A stretch of 64,000 bases of DNA from Anisus vortex (GCA_949126835.1 OX421509.1:14725279-14789278); one strand, 5' to 3'; positions 23,750-36,535 are shown, counted from the first letter of the stretch. The notes: generated by a model not told the origin, from the letters alone. Numbers and translations are program-made.

Positions 23750-24020
23750 CGAAGGAAATGGTGAGAAGGGGTAACTGTCATTTTGGCGTTCCTATTTCCC
23801 CGTCAATGCCCGGCGCCCTCGCACGCGCCATTTCACTGACACATACGTCAAGCGCTGGGGGACATGACTTCTCCATAGTGTGTATGGGGGGAGGAGGGGG
23901 GGGGGGTTGGAGGGGAGGAAGTCGTGCCAGGAGGACATCCTCTGTTGGGATAACTCGAGCTAAATGGCCATTCCAGGGGCTGCATCTTGACAGTGAGTTA
24001 CCGTTCTTTACTCGTCTTGA
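23750..24020. other. GC-richer unique stretch
   Basis: It contains a G-rich run (about 23886-23920). Open frames exist on both strands but show no domain and no splice support. Confidence 0.3.
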
Positions 24021-24039
24021 TTTCACTAAAACTTGCAAT

Positions 24040-24154
24040 ACAAACATCTATCTATCCAACAATCTATCGCTATCTATTTATCTATATACCTGCCTAGCTG
24101 TCTATTTCAATCCAAACATTCTATTTCTCTATCAATCTATTTCTACCTATATAT
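24040..24154. repeat. (TATC)n-like left flank of the LTR element
   Basis: Degenerate CTATCTAT repeats run up to the LTR. Similar CTATCTAT sequence follows the element at 30672-30735, so it apparently inserted into a tetranucleotide array. Confidence 0.75.
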
Positions 24155-24779
24155 TGTTACGAATATCGGTCATAAATGAATGACGTAGTAAGGCATTGAC
24201 CTCTTAACAAGTGCGTATCAGAGTCCAAAGCGACCAAGGTTTGACCTTTATGCCCTGAGGGCAGTTTAAATAAAATAATTCGTTCAAATCCCGTGGAAAT
24301 TGGGGGATAATTCTGGATCGTAGTAATTATAGAGAAAGAGGTTAAAATGCGTATTAAGACCCTGTAGAATCTTCGATGATAGTTTTCTTTGTAAAGTTCC
24401 GACCTCCTTAAAGTTAGTTCAGTTTAAACGTTTGTAGAGTGAAGTCGCTATATTCATACATGTACATATAATGCCATTTTATTGATACTTATGTTGCCAT
24501 CAGTTGATAAAGTTTATTGATCGTTTATATTGAGTCTACAATTTAAATAAAATTGTTTATTCAACAACTGGAGTTGTTTGATCAATCATTGTTGAGAAAT
24601 GTGTTGAAGATAATTATCACAAATATAACTACATTACTGCATAGACCTGTCAGTCAAGGAACCCCTAGCTTGGGCTACAGATTAGCAGAATCTAGAGACT
24701 TCTAATAAAGATACAACTATATTCATTGAATCCGATTTAACGAGTCGTAATAATAATCAACCTAAAGAGGTACATAACA
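24155..24779 (+). mobile_element. 5' LTR of a Gypsy-type retrotransposon
   Basis: It begins TGTTACGAATATCGG and ends CATAACA, giving the TGTTA...TAACA inverted ends expected of an LTR. An AATAAA lies at 24704-24709, about 70 bp before the end. Three bases later comes TGGGGTCTTCGTCCG (from 24783), placed as a primer-binding site should be. No matching 3' LTR was found up to 31 kb, so this copy cannot complete normal reverse transcription. The LTR borders rest on the terminal motif and position only. Confidence 0.75.
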
Positions 24780-24800
24780 GTTTGGGGTCTTCGTCCGATA
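24780..24800 (+). other. Candidate primer-binding site
   Basis: TGGGGTCTTCGTCCGAT starts with the TGG that pairs with a tRNA CCA end, three bases after the LTR. It resembles but does not exactly match a proline-tRNA-type site; the tRNA is not identified. Confidence 0.5.
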
Positions 24801-24953
24801 TAGTTGTATAGTGAAGCATATATTCAAGTTGTGTTGTGTTGTGTGTTGGAGCAGTGACCTACTGAGCAAGCCTAAGAACGCTGAAATTATTCTTCCGATT
24901 GGAAAAACGTAAGTTGGAAAAATTTACCACTTTATAAATCTCTTAACTAAAGA

Positions 24954-27725
24954 ATGGAATTTATTGAAAATCCAGAAGAAGAAGTTCTGAAAACTTTATC
25001 AATAAAGAAGTTAAAAGAGATCGCTGAGATCTTAAAGATAGAAGTTACTGAGACTACACCATCGAGGACTGTGTTGACACAGCAGATAAAAGATGTGTTG
25101 ATTGCGAGTGGCAAGTTGAAAGTAGAATCAAGCGCGGAGGGATATCAAGTTGAAGGTCAGATGTCTGAACAGTTGCGATTTCAACTAGAAATGAAACGGT
25201 TTGAGATGGAACAAAAACGTTTGGAAATAGAAGAAAAACGTCTTGAGATGGAAGATAAGAAAAGTCAAAGAGAAATAGAAAGTCAGGAAAGAGATAAGAA
25301 AAGTCAAAGAGAAAGTCAGGAAAGAATAGAGCTAGCGAAGATAGGAGCTACTAAAAAAGAATCTCATAATGATGTAGAGATGGCCAGATGGAAAAAGCTA
25401 GTCCCTACCTACATTGATAAAGAAAGTGAAATAGCTAATTTCTTCCAGACCTTTGAAATTTCTTGCAGAGATTTTAAGTTCCCAGAAGATAAATGGGGAA
25501 TATTAGTAAGAACAGCCTTTACTCAGGGAAGGGCAAGAGATTGTGTTCTATTGTTAAAAGAGGAGCATTTAAATGATTATGAAATCATTAAAGACACTGT
25601 ACTTAAAGCCTATAACCAAATACCGGAAAGTTATCGGAAAAGGTTCCGTCAGTACACAATGTCCCCTTACCAAACACACTTAGACTTCCTTCGAGCAGAA
25701 GAAAAGCTAATGGATCAGTGGATAAAATCCAGAAATATCTCCACATTAAAAGAAATGAAAGATATCATTCTCTTAGAGGATTTTATTAACAAAGTGAGGC
25801 CGGATATAAGAATGTATTTATCCGAGCGTGATATCACTGACCCACATAAGGCTGCTGATTTAGCTGAACAGTACACATTGTGTCATAGGACAGCTGATGG
25901 AAAGAATGTTAATAGGCCACAACGGCCAGCAGAAAACACACAACAACAACATCGTGAAAAAGAGCATTTTGTGAAACAAAATGATGTTAATAAAAAACCT
26001 ATCAACAAAAACGTCCAATGTACTTTTTGTAAAAGGACAGGACATAGCATAGAAGACTGTTGGAGTATACGAAGCAACAAAAGACCTAACAAAGTGGTCA
26101 TGTGTGCCAGCCATGCACAAATACAGAATGTACAAGAAAGCGAAGATACAAACGAACTGAATTCGAAGAAAGATTCTTCTAAACCAGAAACACTGAGGGT
26201 GGATTTGCCTGAGAGCAAAAGTCAGAAGGTAGAGAAATCTACAACTGAAGATAATGAGGATAAATATCCTGATTATAAATACAGAATGGCTACTATTGGA
26301 TTAATTGTCCAAGTCCACAGAGACGAGAAAGTAGACCAAAGTATTTTTGACTCGAACAAGAGTCTGAAGTCATCGAAAGATGAAACAACACCCGAAAGTC
26401 ATGGTCAAGGGAAGAATAAAATTGACACAGAGACCCTGTGCAGTTTTCAACCGTTCATTAGTGAAGGTTGTGTGGCCTTACAAAAGGAAGGACCACTGAA
26501 GTCCGTAAAAATATTACGAGACACAGGAGCATCATTAACACTGCTGCTTAAAGATGTATTACCATTAAATGTTAATACATTGACAGGACAGACTGTCCTA
26601 TTGAGAGGTTTTGAATGGAAAGAAGAAATACCTCTACATAGGATATACCTCGCATCTGACTTGGTGACAGGATATGTGACAGTTGGAGTAATATCAAAAC
26701 TTCCTGTTGAGGGCATATCTGTTATACTAGCAAATGATTTGGCGAAAGGGAGGGTGAGACCTGAACTGATTGTGAAGGAAAATCCCGACCCTAGTCCTAT
26801 TGTGGAGACAGGAAAAGAAAAAGAACTTTATCCTGTAGGTGATTTCATAAATGGTATGACACCACAGAAAAAGAAAGAAAAAATTCTCTCAAAAAAAAAG
26901 GAAAAGAAAGAAGAAATTCTCCCACGAGAGAAGAAAGAGGAAGAAGAAGTGGAACGTGATACTACTATTTTCTCCATGAGTGAAGATTGTCCGAAAGGAA
27001 ATGAACAATCAAAGAAGTCATCACAAAATGAATTGACTGCTGAACAGAAAGTAGACCCAGAGTTGCTACAGTTGCATGAGAAAGCTGTCGACGAAAAAGA
27101 AAATCCTACTACTGATGTCTATGAACAGATAGACCACAGCATGCTAAAACAACAATGCAAACCTTCAGTTGCCGGTACAGATGAAGATTTGAGGAGCATC
27201 ACTGAAGAAACGAGTGCGGAGAGCTGGACCGAAACTACCAAAAGCTATGGGTTACCACAATCCATACCGACAGATCGAGGGACCAACTTCGCCCCGGAAC
27301 TCTTCAATCCAGTCCTAAAGAACTTATGCCTGGAGCAGGAGATGTCAACTGAATCCCATCCGGAAAGTCGAGGAGCCTATGGACCAATCTTTGGACCCAC
27401 TGTCCAAGGACCACTCAAACTACTTCAAGAGGAATGGCAGACCGAATTGGATCTCCTTGGGCTGATCAAGTACCTAGATAAGTACATAAAATTTTTGTCT
27501 GACATAACTGTGTTTGTTAGGAAAAAATTGTACACTGCTCACATGCAGATGCCATTGTTGTGTGATGAAAGAAAGGCAAATATATTATATCATTTGAAAA
27601 TGATAAAGCCTTACCTTCTGAAAACAATTGGAAAAAGCTTGATGTTGTTAACATTGTTACTCTTATTTGTAAAATTTATGCCTGGAGTTCAGGATGAATT
27701 GAATGACAGATTCACTGATAGTTAG
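24954..27725 (+). pseudogene. Gag-protease-integrase-fragment polyprotein of a Gypsy-type element (RT/RNase H lost)
   Basis: The single frame of 923 codons starts about 175 bp after the LTR. Order: an N-terminal helix (about residues 1-60), a charged coiled coil (about 65-130, RFEMEQKRLEIEEKRLEME), a retrotransposon/SCAN-like gag region (about 140-310), a CCHC knuckle CTFCKRTGHSIEDC (about 355-370), a retropepsin-type protease with DTGAS at about 523-527, a K/E-rich linker (about 640-670), and from about residue 744 an integrase remnant. The remnant keeps GLPQSIPTDRGTNF (the second catalytic Asp), then jumps from HPESRGA directly to FGPTVQGPLKLLQEEW, normally a good distance further on. The first Asp and the final Glu of the DDE triad are missing, as are the entire reverse transcriptase and RNase H. 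Despite at least two deletions the frame remains open to a stop at 27723. The part from 27185 on is repeated in reverse at 29049-30671. It could still produce Gag and protease, but cannot be autonomous. Confidence 0.85.
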
Positions 27726-28807
27726 TTACCAAACTTACTATTTTAAAACTAAATCCCTTACTTGTGAAGAAAAAGGAATGAGTAAAAGTATTGTTAGAGT
27801 AAATATCATTATAGTGTGATATTTCTAAACAAACTGGTTAGGTTGAGCATTTAAAATAATTGCTATAAGAGAAAAAGATCAGTTTTATCCGCAGAATTGG
27901 TTTCTAAATCAGAGGACATTATAAATGTGGACTGATTATAAGATATGTTTGAGAATCTCTGGAAATGATAATTGAAACATTTGGCAGAGAGGATAATCTG
28001 ATTGATAAAGATGTAAATGATTTTAAGAAAAGAGAATTTTCTATCACTAAAGTATTGAGAAATGTTTTATGATTGTACTATGGAAATTTATTTTATCATG
28101 TACTGTTGTTGAAATAAGTGCACTGAGTCAAGATGCAAATTTCTTCTATGTGAATTTATTCATTTATTATATTATCATTGAATGTATGATAATGTAGGGT
28201 AAAAATAGTTGCAGCAAGGCAGAACTATGACTAACAAGAATTCCAAGAAATGTATTATATATGATTTTTCACTTTTAGGATACTGTTACATGAAAAGCAG
28301 ACCAAAAGTAGAAACTAATAAAACTTTGTAATCCTTATGTTGTAAAAATTTAGGATGTGCCACTGATTTGACACTGTAAACCAGAATGATTGAGAATTTC
28401 ATGGTTGAAAATTTATAATGTTGACATACCAATGTTAAACTAATGTATGATTAATTAAGGATTTCATGTCAAGATTGTAAAACTAATCTATATTTTTTCT
28501 GTATTAGTTAAAATAGATTGAATGAATTGTATTGACAAGCAAAAGACTGGGTAGACCTGAACACTGTGAAAGTAACAGGAGAATCTATGAATAAGGAATA
28601 AAACCTTTATGGAAAATGGAAAAGAGCAATGTACACCACTGAAAAGATTGGAAATGAAATGTTTTACCACACCAGTCAAACCAGCAGTTTGTTTTGTACA
28701 TAAATTGTTACATTGATTTCGCTATGAAAAAAAAAATTAATAGTAGCCTATGCTTAACTTTTCTACTTCAATAATATTGTATTTAATGTAATCTAAAGAA
28801 AATAAGT
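27185..28807 (+). repeat. Left arm of a 1,623-bp inverted repeat
   Basis: This arm contains the integrase remnant and about 1.08 kb of sequence after the stop codon, with possible AATAAA signals at about 28316 and 28598. The right arm (29049-30671) has exactly the same length and its translated frames are identical, so there are no indels and few or no mismatches. The outer edge coincides with the protease/integrase deletion junction. Confidence 0.95.
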
Positions 28808-29048
28808 ACTTACTGTGTAGTACTAAGATTGTATGAAGATAATATAACTTGTTTTAATTGATAGTTAATTAAGTAAATTAACCAAATTTGTTTAAGTAAA
28901 TCCATGATTGTCTGAATGTTTCAATTTAACCTGCTACGATGTGAACTCTTTTAAAAAAGAAAATAATGACGTCGAAAGGTCATGGTAAAATGAAAGATTG
29001 AAATATTTTTAATGAAATTGTCTATAAACTATTTTAATTCGTGAACAG
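28808..29048. other. 241-bp spacer of the palindrome
   Basis: Non-repeated AT-rich loop between the two arms. It contains neither an LTR nor coding sequence. Confidence 0.9.
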
Positions 29049-30671
29049 ACTTATTTTCTTTAGATTACATTAAATACAATATTATTGAAGTAGAAAAGTT
29101 AAGCATAGGCTACTATTAATTTTTTTTTTCATAGCGAAATCAATGTAACAATTTATGTACAAAACAAACTGCTGGTTTGACTGGTGTGGTAAAACATTTC
29201 ATTTCCAATCTTTTCAGTGGTGTACATTGCTCTTTTCCATTTTCCATAAAGGTTTTATTCCTTATTCATAGATTCTCCTGTTACTTTCACAGTGTTCAGG
29301 TCTACCCAGTCTTTTGCTTGTCAATACAATTCATTCAATCTATTTTAACTAATACAGAAAAAATATAGATTAGTTTTACAATCTTGACATGAAATCCTTA
29401 ATTAATCATACATTAGTTTAACATTGGTATGTCAACATTATAAATTTTCAACCATGAAATTCTCAATCATTCTGGTTTACAGTGTCAAATCAGTGGCACA
29501 TCCTAAATTTTTACAACATAAGGATTACAAAGTTTTATTAGTTTCTACTTTTGGTCTGCTTTTCATGTAACAGTATCCTAAAAGTGAAAAATCATATATA
29601 ATACATTTCTTGGAATTCTTGTTAGTCATAGTTCTGCCTTGCTGCAACTATTTTTACCCTACATTATCATACATTCAATGATAATATAATAAATGAATAA
29701 ATTCACATAGAAGAAATTTGCATCTTGACTCAGTGCACTTATTTCAACAACAGTACATGATAAAATAAATTTCCATAGTACAATCATAAAACATTTCTCA
29801 ATACTTTAGTGATAGAAAATTCTCTTTTCTTAAAATCATTTACATCTTTATCAATCAGATTATCCTCTCTGCCAAATGTTTCAATTATCATTTCCAGAGA
29901 TTCTCAAACATATCTTATAATCAGTCCACATTTATAATGTCCTCTGATTTAGAAACCAATTCTGCGGATAAAACTGATCTTTTTCTCTTATAGCAATTAT
30001 TTTAAATGCTCAACCTAACCAGTTTGTTTAGAAATATCACACTATAATGATATTTACTCTAACAATACTTTTACTCATTCCTTTTTCTTCACAAGTAAGG
30101 GATTTAGTTTTAAAATAGTAAGTTTGGTAACTAACTATCAGTGAATCTGTCATTCAATTCATCCTGAACTCCAGGCATAAATTTTACAAATAAGAGTAAC
30201 AATGTTAACAACATCAAGCTTTTTCCAATTGTTTTCAGAAGGTAAGGCTTTATCATTTTCAAATGATATAATATATTTGCCTTTCTTTCATCACACAACA
30301 ATGGCATCTGCATGTGAGCAGTGTACAATTTTTTCCTAACAAACACAGTTATGTCAGACAAAAATTTTATGTACTTATCTAGGTACTTGATCAGCCCAAG
30401 GAGATCCAATTCGGTCTGCCATTCCTCTTGAAGTAGTTTGAGTGGTCCTTGGACAGTGGGTCCAAAGATTGGTCCATAGGCTCCTCGACTTTCCGGATGG
30501 GATTCAGTTGACATCTCCTGCTCCAGGCATAAGTTCTTTAGGACTGGATTGAAGAGTTCCGGGGCGAAGTTGGTCCCTCGATCTGTCGGTATGGATTGTG
30601 GTAACCCATAGCTTTTGGTAGTTTCGGTCCAGCTCTCCGCACTCGTTTCTTCAGTGATGCTCCTCAAATCT
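29049..30671 (-). repeat. Right arm of the 1,623-bp inverted repeat
   Basis: Reverse complement of 27185-28807. It carries a minus-strand copy of the integrase remnant (30667-30131, identical 178 residues counted from the shared LRSITEETS point). Immediately beyond it begins CTATCTTTGTCTATC flank, with no LTR. Confidence 0.95.
30131..30670 (-). pseudogene. Integrase remnant, second (inverted) copy
   Basis: Identical in translation to the C-terminal part of the frame at 24954-27725, starting LRSITEETS and containing TDRGTNF and FGPTVQGPLKLL. It lacks gag, protease and any upstream start region. The usable ATG-like start is incidental. Confidence 0.9.
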
Positions 30672-31224
30672 ACATCTATCTTTGTCTATCTATTTGATCA
30701 TCTATCGATGGGGTGTCAATCTACCTATCTAAACACGATAAGAGAACACACACTGAAATAAAAAAAAATCTAAAATTATTTTTTAGAAAAGGATGCCTTC
30801 CCCCCAACCCCCAACCCCCCCCCCCCCCCCCAGCTATAAAAAATATAATGACAGTGAATATTTCAACAGGAAATTCTTAATTACGTTAACTAAGCAAATT
30901 TCCAGCAAATTTCGCTCATTTCCGCTCGCTCGTTAAATTCTTATTATATTAAGTTACTGAAAGTTGTCTATAAAAAAAAGTATTTCTCTTATAAGAAAGT
31001 GAGAACAAGTATTATGATCTTAAATGTTTTTTAAGTTTAAAGAAAAAAATAACTTCAAATTATGTTTTTGTTTCAAGTTTCTCATTGGCAGTTTTATTAA
31101 TAATGTTATAATAATGTTTTAACAGTCATAATACATAAGGCATTAAACTCTAATTTAGAAATACAACCCAAAAACAATCTGTTACAATACTCAGATAAAC
31201 ATAAGGACTAAAACGCTATTCCTT
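30672..31224. other. Right flank: (TATC)-like repeat, C-run, AT-rich DNA
   Basis: Degenerate CTATC repeats lie at 30672-30730. C-rich runs (CCCCCCAACCCCCAACC, then a C16 run) lie at 30798-30832. No gene seen. Confidence 0.6.
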
Positions 31225-31435
31225 ATCCCTTATGCGAGAACAAATTCATATAAGTACACTCTTTCTTCTCGAGTGGCATTCGGGCATGGAATGGGTTACC
31301 TGAACAAACGAGGAAAACCAATAACTTAACATCATATAAGCTACTAATAGAAATGTAGGACAAGACTAAAACCACGGATGTGCGTAGGACGCAATAATCT
31401 TCTTTATAGAAGGAGTGTCTGTCTCTATCTCAAGA
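31225..31435 (+). pseudogene. LINE 3' tail (WNGLP motif), second copy
   Basis: CTTATGCGAGAACAAATTC, then GGGCATGGAATGGGTTACC (AWNGLP in frame), then CCACGGATGTGCGTAGGACG and TTATAGAAGGAGTGTC match the tail at 17926-18130 in order and spacing. Confidence 0.75.
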
Positions 31436-33255
31436 AAACAAATGATAGAAGCTAGAATCTGTCAAACTCATTCGCTTTCTTAAGGCAACAAATATCAGTT
31501 TTAACCGCAATGTAATATATTAAAACCAACCAACACCAGTTGAAACACCACACATATATAAATATATATCCAGCCAATATATTGCCAAGATATTGTGTCG
31601 CCAGCTCAAAACCTTATACAATATCAACAACTTCGAGCATTAAAAACAGACCCTTCAGATCAAAGTGCAGCACTAAATCACAAGTCCACGAGACTCACTA
31701 TTCCTTATTAAAAACTTAATTATTTTATTTACCTTCAATAGTACATAATGTTATATTTGCATGTTTTGTGCTATAAGTTCTAAGTAAACTAAAACTAAAC
31801 GGTAAACATTTGGTTAGAGTCAATTTTCTTTAGTCTTTTAATTAAACTTCAACCATTAAATTTGTTGTTGTTGTTACTCTAGAAAAGTCTGAGTAATGTA
31901 TTTACATAAATTTACTTTTTACTAACTCGATCTTGATGTGTACTGTTAGTCAAGTAATTGGTATTTATTTTAAATGTCTTCGTAGAAACTGAACACCTTC
32001 TAGGAAATGAAAATTTGTATTCGTTTACGGTTTACAGTTTCGCTTATTTGAATACCATCTGACATTTCAGAAGAGAAAAGAGCAGCAAGAAAATAAAAAG
32101 TAAAAAATTCTGCCCTCAGCCTAAGCTCTTATATCAGAAATGCAACAGAACGTGGCGCTGGCTCTCTCGCGGATGAGATCCCAGAGCTACATCAAACACT
32201 ATAGAGCTGGTGTAAACCCACCCCCCAAGGGCGCAAGAAACCTAATGGTCTTTCAAGACTAAGGAGCCAATGAGGTGCAAAGCGTACACAGGATTTGATG
32301 AATACGACATATCGATCTTTAAGCTGTTGTTTTATTTCCCATGTAGTTGCCAATGACCCCGAATGACCCCACGGCGTTTCTCCGACTATGACGTTGCAAG
32401 AATTAAAACCCCCACCCCATTTCGGTATAAGATTTAGCTAACCGCGTTTAAGATAAATCGATTTCTTTCAATATTTACTTTCTTTTCGTATCCAAAGAAA
32501 TGTCTCTAACTGATTGATAGACGATTGATTTGATGACTGATCGGTGAAAGAAAATATTAGCAGAGCATTCGGCATGTTGAAAGGTAAAGACATGAATCGA
32601 TTTTATTGATTTTTTCATTGATCTTCTGTTCAGTCATTCAAATCTTTTCACTGAACGGCCACGTATCCGGCCAGAGAATGAAACACTAACACATTTATGT
32701 AAATAGGAACAATGTCGCTGTTGGAAATCAGTTTCCGTTTCTTTTTTGCACCCGTGAAAACTAATGACCAATATTTGATTGGCCAGGAAAAAAAGTGGGT
32801 TATTGGGTTGTAAGGTTTACTTTCTCACACAACGGGTTAAAAAAAAATTTAACGACCCATCAAAACATTTTTTTTTCGTATAAACACTTTATATTATTCC
32901 GTTTTGTCATAAACTGGCATTAGCAACTGTATTTTGTTGGGAGGGGGGTAGTGGTCAAGAAGTGCGGCGGTAAAAGTAAATGAGTCCAGAGAAGAACAGA
33001 GCAGAAGTGGGGGATGGGGAGATTTCGTGTTGACGCAGATGAACTTGTATGAAGTAATGTATTTTTGTTCTTATTTTACCACACAGTAACCTATTGGGAA
33101 ATAAATTGTGTAGGAAAAGGAACGGTAGTGAAATAATTATATGGTTTGGAAAGAAAACATTTAAAGAAAAAAAAAAAACATATCTGGCATACGAGCATAT
33201 TTGTGGGTTAGTAATGTAGAAACAAGCTTCAACATTTTTAAATGATTAGTTTGAG
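31436..33255. other. Unique DNA, no gene seen
   Basis: AT-rich. A stretch near 32145-32300 (CGTGGCGCTGGCTCTCTCGC) is GC-richer but shows no domain or splice pair. Confidence 0.5.
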
Positions 33256-33418
33256 ATAAGTTCGTTCGGTTCGCTTCGGTTCGCAATCAATTACTTTGAA
33301 GTTTGGGTTTCGTTCGGTCTTCAGCAGAGTTCGGGTTCGGTTTGGTTCTACTGCAACCAGAGTTTTTGAGTACGGTATGTTCGGTTCGGTTTCGGTTCAA
33401 TACCCATCTCTACTTTAA
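33256..33418. repeat. Dispersed TTCGGTTCGG-rich element end
   Basis: TTCGTTCGGTTCGCTTCGG followed by CAGAGTTCGGGTTCGGTTT and ending TACCCATCTCTAC is the reverse orientation of the AACCCGAACTCTGC/GAGATGGG sequence at 57380-57480 and 59695-59760. GAGATGGGTATNGAACC-type ends are common in hAT-like elements. Family assignment is tentative. Confidence 0.45.
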
Positions 33419-33960
33419 TCCCCCCCCCCCCCTGTTACATTTAAAAGTATCTAACAAAAGAAAAGAAACAAAACACTTTCAACAAATTTTCCCCGTGAAT
33501 CCTCACGCCAGATGTCTATCATTTGATTGGCCAGTGACAAATTTAATCCTCTTCAAATAAAAGGGGGGATCGATACACCCCTTGAGTTGCGATCGAAGCG
33601 AATCCGCGAGACAGTCAAGAGGTGTGAAAAGGTATCGTCGGAGACGGTTTTTTTTTCTGGCGTGACCGGTATCGATTCCATTCATGCGTCTTCAACCTGC
33701 TGACACGATACGCAGTCGATAAGTAAAAGACAAGAATTTAAAAAAAAGAGGCTGAGACAAACGCGGGAGCTGAATTGATAATCTGTGTCTCCGTAGTTTG
33801 CTTCATGTGTCTCATCGTGTGTCTCGGTCTTTGTCTTAAGAAGTAAACTAGAAGCTTAACGTTTTGTTAGTTTTCAAAAAAGTATATCTATAAGTAGCCT
33901 TTTCAGAGGCGTAACTTACATTTTAAAAAAAGTTAGTTCAAACTAAAATATTATCCACAT
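33419..33960. other. Unique DNA with a C12 run, no gene seen
   Basis: The C run is at about 33421-33432. A CpG-richer patch at 33560-33720 has only short open frames. Confidence 0.5.
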
Positions 33961-33964
33961 TGTA

Positions 33965-34055
33965 TGTTTGTTGTATAACTTGTTTGTTGTGTAACTTGTT
34001 TGTTGTGTAACTTGTTTGTTGTGTAACTTGTTTGTTGTGTAACTTGTTTGTTGGC
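33965..34055. repeat. 17-bp tandem repeat, about 5 copies
   Basis: The unit is TGTTGTGTAACTTGTTT. Confidence 0.9.
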
Positions 34056-34316
34056 TTTCAGGTTATGGTTTTCCGGTGTGTGTCATATTTTGTGTGTGTG
34101 TAGCTTTCGAAAATGGGCTTTAATTTTTTTTTCTAACAGTTTTTTAGGGTCCTTTCATTTCTTTTCAATGAGAGAGCATTCTAGTATTTATGAATTGAAA
34201 TATAAAAGCCAAACTTTGAAATCATTATATTCCTTACAAGCTTAAGTCGTATGCAGTGAGTCGTGTTGCTTTGCCAAACCAGTACAGATTCAAATATTTA
34301 TTATATGTAAGTAAGC

Positions 34317-34347
<31 letters not shown>

Positions 34348-35495
34348 AGAGATATGGATGGATAACTCTCAGCTCCCTAAAATATTTAATTCAAAAGAAA
34401 TTAACCTGTGTGTGTAAAAAAATTTGAAAGTTGTCTATTTTATCAAATGCTCCCGCGAGTTTGATATTTTCTTCTCTTATAAAGTTAAGTTTGAAAACTG
34501 TCCTCTACAAAACTAGCTATTCTAAACGGTCAACTACAGAATTATTTAGTCATAATTCTAAACGTAACGAAAAGCACGAAAATTATAACTATCTAAGCGC
34601 AAAACATTAGCGCGCCAATATAAAATAATAGAGCGTTCTCAGTAGGCGGAGCTTAAGTTTTTTTGTGTAAATTTAGTGACGTATTTGTGTAAATATAGAA
34701 CCCACTTGAGGTACAAACATAACGTGGTTAAAGTGAAGTACTTCTTTATCATGCAAAATTCACATCTGAATATTGGCTATTCTACTAAAAAAAAAGGAGG
34801 TAAATAGTAGTACTGTAGATTAATTGATTAATGTTATTAGGCTAGGGCCGGCTAGACCTATTTACACTTTCAATTTCACTTTATAGGCCTACACTTTTAA
34901 TGTTTCGTAGGCTAGGCTACGATGTGACCCGATGTCAATTGATAGTGTTGGTGATTGATAGTCACTATTAGGCTCACATTGTCTATGATCTATGTCTATG
35001 ATAATAAAAAAATAGCCTATTTTATTTAACATACATAATACAGCTTAAATCTTAATAAGACTTAAAACACAACACATCATTTAAAAAAAGCTCGAGCCTA
35101 TATGAAACTTTATTAATACAGCGGCCATATTTAATTGTACACCATTACTCAAAGTAAACACAAATCACGTGCTTTTTGTCACGGGATTGCAAACGCCCTA
35201 TTAATAGACGCATGAAAATGTAAACAATTTTTACAAATTCTAATTATAGGCCTAGTGCAGTAAATTTATAAGGATGTGTATAATATTATGATTTGTTTTA
35301 ATAAACTGCACAAGGAGAACATTGCAATTCAAGGAGAGTATTAAATTAGCTTTGTGGAAAATACATAGAAATATAAATATTGAAATTGTGCGCCATTGGG
35401 CGCCATGTCACAAAGAAAAAAAACGTTTTATTTGAATTAACATGCAACATTGTAATTATCATTCTATGTCGTAGATTTGTTGTTATTTTAGGGCT
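34056..35495. other. Unique AT-rich DNA, no gene seen
   Basis: A (TA)n run lies at 34316-34344. Several MITE-like palindromic words occur, but no paired ends were found. Confidence 0.5.
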
Positions 35496-36535
35496 GCGTT
35501 GTTATTAATTTCTCTCTCTCTCTCTTTCTATTTCTTTCACTCCCCTTCTTACTCTCTCACATTCGCGCCCACTTTCTCTCTCACACACTCTCTCTTTCTC
35601 TCAATTTCACTTCTCTTACTTTATCTCACAACCTCTCTCTGTGTCAATCTCTCACTCCTAATGTTATATTTCACTCCTTTTTCATTCACTCTATTTATCA
35701 TGCAGTCTCTCGCTTTCACATTGTCCACCTCTCTCTCTCTTTCACTCTCTCACTAATTCTATCTTTTTCTATCTCATTAACTCTCTCTCTCTCTTTCACT
35801 CTCTCACTAATTCTATCTTTTTCTATCTCATTAACTCTCTCTCTCTTTCACTCTGTCACTAATTCTATCTTTTTCTATGTCATTAACTCTCTCTCTCTTT
35901 CACTCTTTCACTAAGTCTATCTTTTTCTATCTCATTAACTCTCTCTCTCTCTCTTTCACCCTCTCACTAATTCTAACTTTCTCTATCTCATTAACTCTCT
36001 CTCTCTCTTTCACTCTCTCAGTAATTCTATCTTTTTCTATCTCTTTCACTCTCTTACTAATTCTATCTTTTTCTATCTCATTAACTCTCTCTCTTTCACT
36101 CTCTCACTAATTCTATCTTTTTCTATCATTAACTCACTCTCTCTTTCACTCTCTCACTAATTCTATCTTTTTCTATCTCATTAACTCTCTCTCTCTCTCT
36201 TTCACTCTCTCACTAATTCTCTCTTTCACTCTCTCTCACTAATTCTATCTTTTTCTATCTCATTAGCTCTCTCTCTCTCTCTTTCACTCTCTCACTAATT
36301 CTCTCTTTCACTCTCTCTCACTAATTCTATCTTTTTCTATCTGATTAACTCTCTCTCTCTTTCACTCTCTCTCACTAATTCTATCTTTTTCTATCTCATT
36401 AACTCTCTCTCTCTCTTTCACTCTCTCACTAATTCTCTCTTTCACTCTCTCTCTCACTAATTCTATCTTTCACTCTCTCTCTCACTAATTCTATCTTTTT
36501 CTATCTCATTAACTCTCTCCTATTTAGTCTCACTC
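35496..36535. repeat. CT-rich minisatellite, units of about 40-60 bp
   Basis: Units are CTCTCTTTCACTCTCTCACT, then AATTCTATCTTTTTCTATC, then TCATTAACTCT, repeated about 15 times with internal CT-run length changes. Frames over it are artefacts. Confidence 0.95.

Noticed and set aside
27724..28807. 3' LTR of the Gypsy-type element
   Set aside because: No TGTTACGAATATC start, and no similarity to 24155-24779 was found here or in the inverted arm.
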